Shown piece after piece: positions 11,690-23,760 of a stretch of 64,000 nt of DNA. Under the pieces are notes generated by a model, which saw only the letters and a program-made list of their open reading frames with translations, searched no databases and was not told the origin of the DNA. The first letter of the stretch is position 1; the number at the start of each line of letters is the position of its first letter. This DNA is from Siphonodentalium dalli (Eukaryota > Mollusca > Scaphopoda > Gadilida > Siphonodentaliidae), in the NCBI GenBank assembly GCA_032622095.1, contig CP136067.1:177912556-177976555 (forward strand), written 5' to 3'. The translations under genes were made by a program, and so were the position numbers.

Positions 11690-14030
11690 CTGTGATCATA
11701 TGTGAGGTGAATAGGTATACAACGAGTTATTGTATGTCATGACTGATGTGAGTAGGTATACAATGAGTGACTATATGGTTATACGTGGGTTGTCCATGGT
11801 AAGATGCATCTAGGTATATAGGGAGAGGTCATGGTCAGGTGTGAGGTAAGGGTGCATCCGGTGTGCCTGTATGGTCATTGGTGTGGTGTATGGATATAGC
11901 TACATGGTCATCTATGTGTTGATTATGTATATATGGAGTGACTGTAAGGTCATGGGTGGGATGTACATGTGTTGTCTGTATGATCATGGACGGGGTGTGT
12001 GGATAAATAGGTAGTGATTTTATGGTTACGGGTAATGTGCATAGGTATACATGGAATGACTGTACGTCATGATTGTATATGAATACCTGGAGTAAGCTGG
12101 GTGGACATTATCGAGCGTGTGGGTACATATGGAATGTCCTTGTGGTAACGGGTGGGATGTATATTTATATATATCGTGGATGTATTATCATTGGTGGATG
12201 TATAGGGCTTAGCTGTATTATCATGGATGGCCTGTATGACTATACAGTGAATTGCTGAATTGTCATGTGTGAGGTGTATGTGCAAGTATGGATTATTTGA
12301 GTGGTCGTATGTGCGTTTTTGTGTATATCTGGACGGGCTGAGTGCCCATTAGTGAGGGTTACATGTATACCTGGAGTGAATCTATGGTCTAGGGTGGGCT
12401 GCATATGTATATCGAGTGGTTATATGACTATGTGTGTCGAGTAGGTATACAGGTAATGACTGTATGGTTAATGATGAGATGAGTACATGTAGGTATACAA
12501 GTAGTGACTGTATGATCATAAATGTAATGAACATCTATACAGGGGTGACAGGCGTATGAGTATACATGTACCTGGTGTTCCTGTTTGGTGACTCGTGTCG
12601 GTATCGTCATGTGTAGGTTATACCAGTACACACACGTGTTGCTTTATTGTCATGGGAGAGGGATATGTGTATATAGCGAGTGGTTATATGGTCATGGATG
12701 AGGTGCATATACATACATGGAGTGACTATACTGACATGGCTGGGGTGTATTAGTATATCTAGAGTGGCTATTCGGCTATGGTGTGACCAATAGGGATACA
12801 GGGATTGACATGGCCACTGTTGGGTGAATATGAATACAAGGATTGACCATGATCGTGCATGAATGTTTTGAATAGGTACACACGGGGTGATTATATGACC
12901 ATAGGTCAGGTGAAGGAGTATACCAGGTAACATGGGTGAGGGTATGTGTATGAAGCGAGTGGCTATATGGCCATTGGTGATGTGCATATGTATACCGGAA
13001 TGACTTTATGGTCACTGTTATGGTGTTGATGTATATATTGATTGTCCATTTGACCACGCGTTTGGAGAATAGGTATAACCTTATGGCCAATGGTGAGATG
13101 AATGGGTATACATGGAGTGACTATATGGTTATGGGTCATGTTTAGGAGTATACCCGGTGTGCCTGCATTGTGTCGCGTGGCTGTATGGTCATCCATGGTC
13201 ATGGGTCAGGTGTACATGTATACAGTGGGTAACTATATTGTTATGTCTGTGGTGTTTATGTATATATGTAATGACTGTGTGATAATGGGTGGCTATCGCT
13301 TTCCACGATATGACATGACCTCTCTATTGATTATCATATCCTTGAGTTATTGTGGAAAGCGACAGCCACCCACGGTTCACATGTACAACACACCATTACC
13401 CCAGTCACTCCATATGTACATAAACACCACACAAATGACACCATAGTCACCCACTTTATACACGTACATGTACTAGTACACCTGATCACACAGCCATACT
13501 TGGTTATACCCGTACATACCACAAATGACGATACAGCCACGAGTCACCAGGCATCAACAACAGGTATACACATACACCCGACCATATAGTCACTCTATGT
13601 ATACATATTCACTACATTCACGATCATACAGTCACTCATTGTTCATACATATTCACCTCACCATGGACCATACAGCCACTACATGTATACCTATTCGCCA
13701 TACCAATGACCATGGAGTCAATCCAGGTATACATATGCACATCACCACTGGTGAGCCCTTTCAGATATACCAATATCCGCACATACGACCACTCATAAGT
13801 TCTATACTTACCATACCCATACATGCCATCCATGATAATAAATCTACTCCCCATACACCACCAATGTTAACACATCCACAACATATATAAATATACGTCC
13901 CACCGTTACCAACAGGGCACTCCCTATATACCCACACATCATTCATGACCATACAATAACTCCCTGTATACCTATTATCCTCATCTATGATCATAACTCC
14001 CTGGCTACATCTTGGCTTCCACCCTGTATC
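11690..14030. repeat. Inverted minisatellite core of the foldback element
   Basis: From 11690 to about 13290 a degenerate unit of roughly 33-40 bp recurs (GTATACATGGAGTGACTATA, then TGGTCATGGGTxxGGTG). From about 13370 to 14030 the same unit is in inverse orientation (CACC...CCATATAGTCACTCxATGTATAC). The turn is marked by GGTGGCTATCGCTTTCCAC at about 13290 and its inverse at about 13354-13372. The left half is about 1.6 kb and the right about 0.66 kb, so copy number has drifted. Multiple overlapping ORFs here are repeat artefacts. Confidence 0.8.
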
Positions 14031-16408
14031 CAGTTGATAAATTGTTATCATTATGGGCCAGAATACCCACATATCATGGTTCATCTCAGTTCAGTCTCAA
14101 AGTTCTGCCCATTTCCTTTCAATAATATGGTTCTCCGCAAAATTAAATACTGCAACTTTAAAATGAATTTGTCATGTCCCATACGGAACTGGGACAAACA
14201 TAATAGAACGTATAGTTGTCAGTTAATTAACTAACACGTATAATAACCAAGTGAGTCACAATTTACTACCTTTTCGGATAACACAGATAATAATGTTCAG
14301 GATATATGTCAGTTGTCAGTTAATTACATTATAACTAACACGTACAATGACCAAGTGAGTCACAATTTGCCACTTTTTTACGGATAACGCTGAGAATAAT
14401 GTTCGGGATATGTTAACTTTTAACTTTCTACAAATTTCTACAAAAATAAACGAAAACAATAAACACCTTTCAATCCAAAGATATTACATTTTACTTGAAC
14501 AAATGGTCCAACCCTGAAAAGTGAATTTTTGCCGATATTTATGTCCAATATTTCTGGTGACAATAGTAAAAATGATCCATGGTGCATCAGACATGTTAGT
14601 ATGCAATGTATAGAAAACAGATTAGCCAATTGTGTACATCAACCACAACTTGTAAGCGATTACAGGACACCCTGGGCAATATTTACCATTTTCCATATTT
14701 TAGCTGCCATTTTCGCAGCCATTTTGAGCCAAGGTAAGATTTATGGTTCCAGAGAGTTTGAATATTCATAGGTAATGATATGCCTCACTTACATTACAAT
14801 GTTCTTTTCATTTCTTGTTGAAATATGACTAGATTCCCAATTGTGATTTTTTGTTAAATTTTGTACTGCGTTCTGTAAAATCGAATGTTTGAGGGATCGG
14901 AAGAGGTTAGGGCCCCAATAATTGCATATTTAATTGCTCCAATGATCAGTTAATATAAAAAACACAAAATAAAATTGCATTACTCAACCAGTTCCATACA
15001 GCATAAATTGATCTAGAAGATATTTGTGAAAAAATGTCATATTTTCAACTTCCGGGAGCCATTTTGGCGGCCATCTTGGATGGTGAGTTTCTATTTTGCC
15101 CCAAAAAAGTGTCATTATATCTTAGCTTCACGAAAATATATACATTTGTATACATTTTACTAGATTTTCCCGCTATAATTTTCATAAAACTGGCTCACTT
15201 ATAGTTTTAGAAAAAGGATCGTGTTGTGGGGGGGGGGGGTAACAAGTCTCGTTCTTATCAGAAAACGACATGAATATATATTTCTTAAGTTGATCGTATC
15301 GATTTAGGGATGTATTGGTTGTGATATATATAGTACAACGTTTCAGGGGTGTACGCACATACACACACGTTGGACGAATACAATCATGTAAATAAAAGTG
15401 ATTTTTTACGTTTTAAGGGGTGACCCGATGACCCCCTTCTTATCTTAAAACCCCAGGAAAAGTTGCTTCTTAAGTTGTGTAATTATAATTAGTATATATC
15501 AAAGTACTTTGAGACCAAAAATTATGGATGTACGCGAAAGTGTAAACAAAAGTGAAAAATCACGTTTTGGGGTTCAGCATGATTCCGATGTCGGTGGGTT
15601 TCTAAAAAGTTGTATCCTCCAAAATAAAAAATTGTAGGAGACATAGAAAACTAATTAGCTCTGGAGATAGCATTAGAATCTACCAATACCAATACTGTAA
15701 GTTTCAGTGTCTCCAGTCTGTCTGGTATAGTGTGGTATCAGGCGAGCTGAGATCAATACCCATACATTGGTCCCATATCGAGCCTGCATGGTACCACGCT
15801 ATATACCAGACAGACCGGAGACACTGTAACGTATTTACCATACAATTTTGCGTCGGGTGGTATTGGTGCTACTTCGCCTGGTACCACACTATACCAGAAA
15901 ATTGGATACACTGTAACTTACAAAATTCCTACCTCTCTGTTTGATGGGAAATACATGATTTTATGGTTGTATACGACATTTTAGAAGTAAACATTACTAA
16001 GTAGTGTGGTACGATATTTTACTGGTCTCCACGGGTTCGATTAGCCTTTGCTGCACGGTATGATTTCGAAAATAGGATATTCGGCATTTTAGAATTAACG
16101 ACCAAATTTCGAGGAAACCCGATACATTTTAGAACACGATTTATAAAACGCCAGATATATGTAAGCTATTTTAGAAGCTCACCGATGATATAATTTTATG
16201 CACCTGATACGCACACGATTAGATAGCGAAAATACTAAATCGGGGTTCACGATTAGATAACATGTGCCACGCGAGGTTATCCTGGGTTAATGGGAAGGGA
16301 GATAACTCTATATAGAACGTACTTTGACGATAAAACGGAGATTTTTATGAAAGAATTTACGCTCTTTGAAAACACTTCTTCAACTATCTCCGTTATTTCG
16401 TCAATAAT

Positions 16409-17544
16409 CAGGTCTGGTAATTCCCAATTATAGCTACAATAGCTATATGTAGCTATTGTAGCTACATTTGACCTATCGTAAAACAATGTTTTTCCATTGC
16501 CGTGGGCTGTTGTAACTAAGAGTGATGGGTATTATGTCTATACATATTATGAAACCACTGCCGATGACATTTCGGATGTACCCGCTTGTAGAATATCCGA
16601 GAAGCAAAGGACATGCATCTGCAGGGTTCGCGCTGCCACTTGCCAAATTTGCCAATGGCAAAAATAATTCACATTTGGCAAAAAATATTTTCACTTGGCA
16701 AGTCGATCAATACCATTCATTTTAGGAAACTATTACAGTAGAATTATATTGGTGGTGTTTTATATGGTTTCGGAAAAGTTAACACTTCCAATAAGATGCA
16801 GTTCATCTGGTAACATTATTATCAATGGGCGGAGGGATTACCAATATTTATTGTGATGGTGGTGTTTACATAGCTAATCTTCTTGTGATGTTCAATTCAA
16901 TTCAATTGTTTATTCTCGTCACTCAAAATTACATGGGTATTGCTTCTGATGAAGCAACTCTTCTACCATTTTATTGTTCGGTGATTGGTCTACTGTTGTA
17001 TGATAAACCACAATATAGATGCATGCGAGCATAATAATTAACTAACTGCTTTCCTATCGATATCAAACGTCGTTCAAACCGCGAGTGTCGAAACATAAAA
17101 CCCAATCAAGGCTGCAGAAAATGATACTATCAGGGATAGCATTTGGCAAATTCTAATAGAATTTTGCAAAAATTATTTTCATTTGGCAAATTATTTGGGC
17201 AAAAGTAAATTTCGGTCCAGCGCGGACCCTGTGCATCTGTTCAGAAATTGATTTTGCTATGTAATAGGGGACTCAGTTCCATCCATATATGATCTATTCT
17301 TATATTTAGGTACTGTATTCAGGAAAATTTAACAATGTTGGCACTTTAAATTTGTTGTTAATTATACATGAAAATGGCAAACCATATTTATTTACTTTGA
17401 GTATAATCAAACCATGTTATTGTATAGTTAAATTATTGTTCGTTGGATTGGGTTATCTCTATTCAACCAGATCCATCCATCACCAACAGCCATATGTAGC
17501 TACAATAGCTACATATGGCTATTGTTTTGCTATTGCCAGCCCTG
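16409..17544. mobile_element. hAT-like non-autonomous transposon, absent from block B
   Basis: The ends are CAGGTCTGGTAAT on the left and the inverse of CAGGGCTGGCAAT on the right, a hAT-like terminus. ATAAT directly flanks both sides. Subterminal palindromes built on TAGCTACAATAGCTA lie at about 16433-16470 and 17497-17520. Block B (about 46452) reads straight through with one ATAAT, giving the empty site. hAT elements normally duplicate 8 bp; here only 5 match, possibly through later mutation. The interior of about 1.1 kb lacks a transposase ORF but has several TTTGGCAA-rich repeats. Confidence 0.65.
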
Positions 17545-18355
17545 ATAATCCTATCCTCAATCATAATCTTGCGTGGCATGTGGTACTACGATTGAATGTC
17601 AATAGCTATCTTTCGCTATGTTATCGTATTGGCTGACTTATAAAACACGTACAGAACAAGAAAACCAATGTCAGAAATGGTAACGCGCCCAAGATCATAT
17701 ATTATATACCCATGATTGTAATTATAGAATATAAAATATATTGGTTTTGCGAATGACCAACTCAGAATTCCGTTAAAATAACAATAACAGTTAACCAGCA
17801 CCTAATTAACGAACCGGCGGCCGACTCGGCCGTCTCCGACCACAACCCACAGTGGGCTGCAGAACGAAACATGTCTATAAAAGTTGAAATATAAGACTTA
17901 CAAATTATCTTTTCATTTCTTTTATTTGTAATTGGCATAGCTTATCACAAACCAAAAATCAACATTATTGACATAATGCTAACGACAATAAACGAAATTA
18001 AAATTCCCAACTACACCTTTTACCGGACTCGGCCTCCGGTCGCAGTTCGACTTTGAATCCTCCCAAAAATTCCCATTCTATAAATAAAACACACATGCGC
18101 ACAGGCGAAATAGGGATCTCTAGATTAGTATACACGCGGAGCGCGCGTAATAAAGCGATAGCAAACCGGATGGGAATATGTAACAGTACCGAACTAATTA
18201 TTTCATACAATAGTGGAGATTCTACTCTGGAATTTTACTCTAGTCAGTGAAATACGTGCAGGCAGAGATATAGAGTTGTGTAACGTTCAACATTAACACA
18301 GATTTTCTGATTAAACGGACATGTCTCATTCGAGCCTTCAAATTTAATCTACGTA
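17545..18355. other. Non-coding intron sequence of copy A
   Basis: No exon or repeat family recognised. Only the first 100 bp match block B. Confidence 0.4.
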
Positions 18356-18360
18356 TTTTG

Positions 18361-18408
18361 GATGGAGGTATGATAGATGGAGGTATGATAGATGGAGGTA
18401 TGATAGAT
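18361..18408. repeat. 15-bp tandem repeat, 3 copies
   Basis: The unit ATGGAGGTATGATAG is repeated three times. Confidence 0.85.
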
Positions 18409-18479
18409 TGACGAATACGTGCCATGGTTACAGCCATTTCCCACCTGTTTTCAAGTCACTGATTTCTATCTTATCGAGT

Positions 18480-18585
18480 CATTTCTATGTTATCAGGAAT
18501 AGACTAACACTGTACATTTCTATGTTATCGGGAATAGACTAACACTGTACATTTCTATGTTATCGGGAATAGACTAACACTGTAC
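18480..18585. repeat. 35-bp tandem repeat, 3 copies
   Basis: Units beginning ATTTCTATGTTATCGGGAAT start at 18481, 18516 and 18551, almost identical. The array is absent from block B. Confidence 0.9.
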
Positions 18586-18963
18586 CACGCCGTATTTTTT
18601 GTTTGGGACCCGAACATCATGCTCAAAGTTTTATCTGTTATGACTCCAATGCGTCTTTCGGGGACATATAATGCTCGTAGAAAGGTAGTTAAAGTACTTA
18701 AATCGAATACTATCAGGGTGTATTTGGACCACAAACCGTCGAGCGGCTTAATATACTCCTGTCGGCAATAAGAATTTTCAAACTGTTATTCAGAATTTCT
18801 TTAGATAACAGTGTCCAAATTCACCAAAAATATGTGTTGCAATAAAAGAGCATTTTATTTTCCGTAATCAGTATACAAGCACCTGTATCTCTTAAAGAAA
18901 TTGTTTCCCGAAAACTAGGTTTATATTGAGTAAACCCAAATCAATACCGTTTTTATTACTTAC

Positions 18964-19170
18964 TTGCACCAAAGTAGTACACGGCAACTAACAGTGATCT
19001 CGACTTGTAGAAGTCTATCATGATCGTTGTACTCCACACAAGAAGACAGAATACAAACGTCGATATGAGTCCGGTAACACACGTGACTCGAGGCCCAAAC
19101 TTGTCGAATACCAGGCCGGGTATCACAGATAATCCTTGTCCCAGACTCGTACCAGAGATGATCACTTCCA
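18964..19170 (-). CDS. MFS transporter copy A, exon 3
   Basis: This is a 207-bp exon with acceptor tttcag (exon begins at 19170) and donor gtaagt (18963-18958). It begins in phase 1, completing GTG Val with the last base of exon 2, and ends in phase 1. It encodes TM2, the TM2-TM3 loop with the MFS motif-A-like FDKFGPRVT, TM3 and the first part of TM4 (VYYFGA). It differs from copy B by two residues. The sequence resembles the PGLFYDRFGPR segment of NFD4/Nodulin-like carriers (family knowledge). Confidence 0.85.
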
Positions 19171-19612
19171 CTGAAACATGATAAATTATACATGCATGAT
19201 TTGGCATCACGGTGGGGAATCACGTGGTTTCGAGTTGATGCGTTTCACTCATTAACAATGGCCGAGGAGATCGAAAACGTGACCAGAAACGAAGACAAAG
19301 GTAATAAACTATGATAATTATATATTTACATAGTAATTTGGCAGCTTCGAGCATGCTGTACTATTTTTCAAACAATCTGATACCTCATTTGTAGATATCC
19401 CCATACCACCGGATACATCTATATAATGTATATATATATCCTTATATTCTTTTGTAAATACTTCTTTCTCTGTGCATCTCTATGTTCTTGTGAATTATGA
19501 GAATACATCATCACTCACGCCGATATGATGAAGCTGACGTGTTGCTTTTACTAATCAAAATACTAACAAACAGATTCTGCCATAACTCGCAACAGCGTGA
19601 CGAATGATCGTG

Positions 19613-20008
19613 TACGTTCATACACTCTCAAATTTGCCAGGCATTTCGGTAATTGAACGTTACAATGAACTAGAGACCGAATGCAAAAAGGCTTCTAAAA
19701 TGCATCTGTACCACAGGTGACTACATGATAAGTAAAAACCATGCAGTTCTATCAATAGCGATGCTATCGAAATTTGCTAGTAAATAACATGCAATGATCT
19801 CGCAAGAATTAACCAAACAGGTATGTTAAGGCAATGTGCTAGTAGCACCGTTACACGTTGAACTACCGAATTTTTAATTACAATGTCGTTAGCTTTGGTA
19901 AATATGCATTTAATATGCGTGTTGCCGTTTATTTTCTGGCACCATATGGATTTATATTAGTAAATACCTGCAAAAAATTACATGCAAACTTGCCAGTGTA
20001 TGAACGTT
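19613..20008. mobile_element. MITE, TACGTTCATACACTGGCAAG family, solo copy in A
   Basis: The ends are TACGTTCATACACTCTCAAA and the inverse of ACGTTCATACACTGGCAAGT. The interior corresponds in reverse to 23227-23997 but lacks the TTAA MITE carried by that copy. It lies in intron 2 of copy A. Block B at about 55.05-55.10 kb lacks it, so the family moved after the duplication or B lost it. Confidence 0.6.
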
Positions 20009-20131
20009 CCCTTTGGATTTCTCGCTATCATAATCTGATGTCGACTATATGTGTTAATTATTAAACTGTATGTTGTATCATGAAACATACATGGTGCAAC
20101 TGTATCTAATGGAAACACTGATCAAACGTAC

Positions 20132-20297
20132 CTTCCGTCTGCGTAAAGTTGAACATCCCCTTGAAGTCTGTGGCGTAAATGTTGAAGGATATCATTGAAC
20201 CATTGACCAAACGTTCTATGCACGATATCGCAAAACACACCGATGAGAGAATTATTGCCCGGTGTGTTCTGAACCAGCCGATGCTTGTTCTCCATGA
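20132..20297 (-). CDS. MFS transporter copy A, exon 2 (TM1)
   Basis: This is a 166-bp exon with acceptor tcctttcag (exon begins at 20297) and donor gtacgt (20131-20126). The frame starts in phase 0 with Ser-Trp-Arg and ends in phase 1 (E plus one G). It encodes a short basic lead (SWRTSIGWFRTHR) and TM1 (AIILSSVCFAISCIERLVNG), then the luminal/extracellular FNFTQTE. Another frame with an apparent Met start is a shadow. There is no in-frame Met before TM1, so an upstream exon is required. Confidence 0.8.
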
Positions 20298-21290
20298 CTG
20301 AAAGGAGAATTATATTATTCAAAACATCATGTGCCAAATCATTACAAAAATACAACGATTAGTCAAAGTTTATTCAAGAAAGTGTATAGGGATATTATTT
20401 ATTCCTGAATCAAAATAAAATATTCTGCTATCTTTACAAACAATTGTTTTTCACCAATAAATTCAAGTATTTCTAACTTTGCGGAGAGAAGCAATATTGT
20501 GTAAAATGTGCATTGTGTTCATAAACACATGCGGAATGTTCAATAAAATATATTCAATAAAACACTCTCTCAATCACACAATGTTATATAGAGAACATAT
20601 CATTTACACAAGTATACATTATTAACACAAAGGCCTTCATAAAATTTTGTCAGACAATTTTACCAGATGTGTGAACTGTGAATGAACCATAGACATATAA
20701 TGACACAAGTGAGGTTGTGTTAACCGCGTAAAACCAGAAATTTGTATTCACAGACTGGTTTAATGTGAAAACATAACCAGTATGTAACACATCTAATATA
20801 CTTTCTCATAGCAAACAACACGTGCACAATACTAATCCCCACTAGCAAACAGTTCATGAGGGACCAGCCTCCTTCGAGAAAGATATTTACATGTATATCA
20901 CCAGATTATAACGAAAAGTAGCCGCATCAAGACGCAGATCACGTATTCCTTTCATTTAACCCATTATATAATAATGTCATAGAGCGGTCATTGTATAATA
21001 GGAAATAGTGCCAGGTGTAATAAAATGTATTATTTTTGCGCAAATGGGACATTTGACTTCCGGTTTGTCATCTGTTTGCATTCCGTATGCTATAGAAGAG
21101 GAATGAAGAAGAATATGTGTATGTGACTGATATTGATATAGTTGTGAAAAATAATTTGATTACATTTAAGCCATTAAATACGCCAAAGGGTTTCATTTGT
21201 CTGGGACTATTTCTTCAAGCAGGCAAACAACGCATAGTTACCTGAAATGTCATCGCATGCATTATAGAAGCCGCTGTTACTTTCACGTCC
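20298..21290. other. Conserved non-coding part of intron 1, copy A
   Basis: Aligns almost base for base with 55406-56400. No ORF worth calling and no repeat recognised. Confidence 0.5.
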
Positions 21291-21296
21291 GATTTA

Positions 21297-21480
21297 TTGA
21301 TTAAAGTATGTTTTACGGAGGTTTTGGATCAAGTAATAAATAGAACCATTTACAAAACACTTCCAGTAATTTATTGGAATAGATTTGTAGAGTTCGCTAT
21401 AAACTGTGGACTCGTCGTAGAACCTCTATATATAGATGTTTATTTATTCAAACTGCAACACATAGTTCAGTCCCATCGTT
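21297..21480 (+). repeat. Dispersed repeat C, copy 1
   Basis: Matches 56406-56590 (duplication) and, in inverse orientation and more diverged, 54430-54645. Shared words include TTGGATCAxGTAATAAATAGA and TATAAACTGxGGACTCGT. Translations of the copies look alike only because the DNA is alike. No function assigned. Confidence 0.55.
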
Positions 21481-21948
21481 ACGCTGGTTTGACCACTGCC
21501 ATCACTTATATTTTCGTAAATACATCTAACATGTTTTTATTTAAGAATTGTCAGTTACAATTCATTATAGCTTGATCTAACCATTTTTTCAAATGAATGT
21601 GGAAGTTTGATTTCTCATGATAATGCAGAATGCGGTGTAACTTAGAAAAGTCTTAAATAAATAAATGGGAGATTTCCTCACACGCTGTGTACGTGATGGC
21701 GGTGGTCAGGCCAGCTTAGCAGGGACTGAACTCTGCATTGAGTGTGTTACTTATCCTGCGGTTCCCGAGACTATACTATCCGGGGTATGTTTTGATGCGT
21801 CCAACTTAGAATTTCCAACTGCGCTGCTCTTGAAATAACCAAATTCCCACTCTAAGGATACTTCCACACACTGACAAGTTTGCATGGTATTTTCTTATAT
21901 TCTTTAACAAATTTATCAGTTATAAATAATAATATATAATTTATTAGG

Positions 21949-22004
21949 CCAATGCATTCTCTTATATATGCGAGGCGACTCGCGTATATAAGAGAATGCA
22001 TTGG
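21949..22004. repeat. H2 hairpin, copy a
   Basis: CCAATGCATTCTCTTATATA and its inverse surround a 10-bp turn (tgcgaggcgactcgcgta region). The central GACCTATGGTC of other copies is missing, and block B shows the same short form at 57060-57115. Flanking T-rich text (CTTATATTCTTTAACAA) recurs with each copy and probably belongs to the same element. Confidence 0.8.
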
Positions 22005-22193
22005 CTCAGCGCTTTCGCTCCTCTTGAAAAACTAAATTCCCACCCTTGTTACGTTCATACACTGGCAAGTTTGCACGGAATTTTTCTTATATTCTTTAAC
22101 AATTATATAATTTTTTTTAATTTTTTCTTACAATCTTTAACAATTTTATTATTTTATATAATTTTTTGTTACACTCATTATATAGAGAGTAAT

Positions 22194-22264
22194 AAATTGG
22201 TTTCGATGACCAATAGGACCGGCTACCCGAGTGAATTATGTCACGTAATCATCGAAACCAATTG
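22194..22264. repeat. Remnant of H3 hairpin (left arm largely deleted)
   Basis: Copy A keeps AATTGGTTTCGATGA, then jumps to CCAATAGGACCGGCTACCCG and the full right arm ending AATCATCGAAACCAATTG. Block B has the complete hairpin at 57308-57449. About 72 bp were lost in A. Confidence 0.75.
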
Positions 22265-23110
22265 ATTATTCTGTTTATTACACACTTTAAACCACTAAAA
22301 GTTGCTAATTCTAAAGAGAAGTTGTGACAAAATAAGCCCAAATCAGCTGATTCTCCCATTTTGAACCACAACGTACAGTTGCGCGTGCCGTTTCACGGAT
22401 GGACACATAATTTAAATAATTGTGACGTAACGATACCCATTGACCTCATAATTTGATGCGATTCATTTTTTAAAGTTTCGGAAAATTTCTGTAAAAATTG
22501 TGTTTATTCTGACCGAACAAGCATGGCACTTGGAACGGGATATTGTGAAGATTCTGATGGTGTTTGTAAATAATGTTGGTTCATACAGGAAATGTTTGGA
22601 AATCGTGCTAAAAGTAGAAAGATAAGTTTCGAAGTCACGATATTTTAACCATCGACGTAAACAAACTGTCGAAGAGCAACACGTGGAAATTCAGCTCGGA
22701 ACTGGATAAATTTATTGTTCACATGGAATTGTTCATAGTTCATTTAACTGGAATATATATGACATCGTCCGAATCATCGGAGTCGATAATAGGTAAGATT
22801 CTTCTTTATTTTACCAGTTTATTAACTGCTTCTGCATCATCGTTAGCAGTTCGTTTCTGTTCAACTTCAACCACGTTTGAGCCGCAGAAAGTGAAAATAG
22901 TTCCGGCTTAGAGCGGAACTGTCCAAAATTGCGTGCTCTCACCGGTGACGTAATTCACAGGTGTGACATTATCACTTTTAACTCACCAAGAAATCCTTAT
23001 AAATCACGTCTAAGTGTGTAATAAAAAAAAATCTTACATTCTTTAACAATTTTTTATCATTTTTTCTTACATTTTTTAACAATTATAAAAAAATTATATA
23101 AAATTTGTTA
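22265..23110. other. Conserved non-coding stretch
   Basis: Matches 57450-58297. The 62-codon open frame at 22723-22911 is kept in B, but overall DNA identity explains this, so it is not called as a gene. Confidence 0.4.
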
Positions 23111-23112
23111 AC

Positions 23113-23179
23113 CCAATGCATTCTCTTATATATGCGATGCGACCTAAGGTCGACTCGCATATATAAGAGAATGAATTGG
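23113..23179. repeat. H2 hairpin, copy b
   Basis: CCAATGCATTCTCTTATATA arm, GACCTAAGGTC centre, inverse arm ending GAATTGG. Followed by CACAGGGTTTTCGCTCATCT, the usual downstream neighbour of the family. Confidence 0.85.
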
Positions 23180-23395
23180 CACAGGGTTTTCGCTCATCTT
23201 GAAAGACCAAATTCCAACTCTAAGGGTACGTTCATACACTGGAAAGTTTGCACGGCTTTTTATGCAGGCATTTTCTCATAGAAAACCCTACGGTGTCAGA
23301 ATATGAAGAGAAACATGCAAATAACATATAACCCTATAAACCCTATATATACGGTGTCAGAATATGAAGAGAAACATGCAAATAACATACATAAT

Positions 23396-23487
23396 ACTAA
23401 AGATAAGGGCATGAGCAGTAAAATTACTAAAGCTAAGGGCATGAGCAGTAAAATTACTAAAGCTAAGGGCATGAGCAGTAAAATTTA
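23396..23487. repeat. 30-bp tandem repeat, 3 copies
   Basis: The unit CTAAAGCTAAGGGCATGAGC plus AGTAAAATTA occurs three times here and twice in block B (about 58521-58581). A preceding 50-bp unit (GGTGTCAGAATATGAAGAGA) is doubled in A and single in B. Confidence 0.85.
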
Positions 23488-23512
23488 AGTAGTTCCACGT
23501 GCAACGGTGCTA

Positions 23513-23760
23513 TTAACCCTTTGAATGCCAGGGACCGATATCATCGGCCCTAAACCTACAAAATAAGTCTGTTAAAGAATATAAGAATAAATTATTAAAA
23601 TTGTAAAAAATTGTAAAAAAAAATTAAAACAAAATTGTTAGGCCAATGCATTCTCTTATATATGCGAGGCGACCTATGGTCGACTCGCATATATAAGAGA
23701 ATGCATTGGCACAGGGTATATGGGTTGTTACAAAAATCGACCTGGCACTCAAAGGGTTAA
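23513..23760. mobile_element. piggyBac-like MITE (TTAA target, CCCTTTGA ends)
   Basis: TTAA flanks both sides. The ends read TTAACCCTTTGAATGCCAGG and, inverted, TTAACCCTTTGAGTGCCAGG. The TTAA target and CCC start fit piggyBac-type elements. The related MITE at 19613-20008 shows the host sequence without it, so the TTAA duplication can be inferred. The interior holds an H2 hairpin and no ORF. Confidence 0.75.
23643..23709. repeat. H2 hairpin, copy c
   Basis: Perfect arms CCAATGCATTCTCTTATATA with GACCTATGGTC centre, nested inside the piggyBac-like MITE. Confidence 0.85.

Larger units (their letters stand above)
9990..15580. mobile_element. 5.6-kb foldback element (giant imperfect palindrome)
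   Basis: Sequence from about 10171 to 11690 reappears inverted at 14040-15580, roughly 85-90% identical by eye (for example CATGCTGAACCCCAAAACGT at 10171 with the inverse ending at 15580). The left outer end has two extra diverged units of about 150 bp (from about 10012) that resemble the arm end. The core is a minisatellite that is itself inverted about 13330. No transposase ORF was seen. The structure recalls Foldback (FB) elements with long repeat-containing inverted ends. The matching position in block B (about 44.95-45.57 kb) lacks it. It sits in intron 3 of MFS copy A. Confidence 0.75.

Noticed and set aside
12067-13890. Overlapping ORFs of 60-126 codons on both strands
   Set aside because: All lie in the inverted minisatellite. 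Their repeated His/Thr/Ile patterns follow the DNA repeat.
20122-20355. ORF starting MENKHRLVQ on the minus strand (also 55230-55430)
   Set aside because: Wrong frame of a real exon. The neighbouring frame gives TM1 of the transporter with matching splice sites in both copies.
22723-22911. 62-codon ORF conserved in both blocks (57905-58093)
   Set aside because: Conservation equals that of surrounding non-coding sequence, and changes include replacements at several codons.
21949-23709. CRISPR-like array of repeated palindromes
   Set aside because: Spacing is irregular, intervening sequence is itself repeated, and the genome is eukaryotic.
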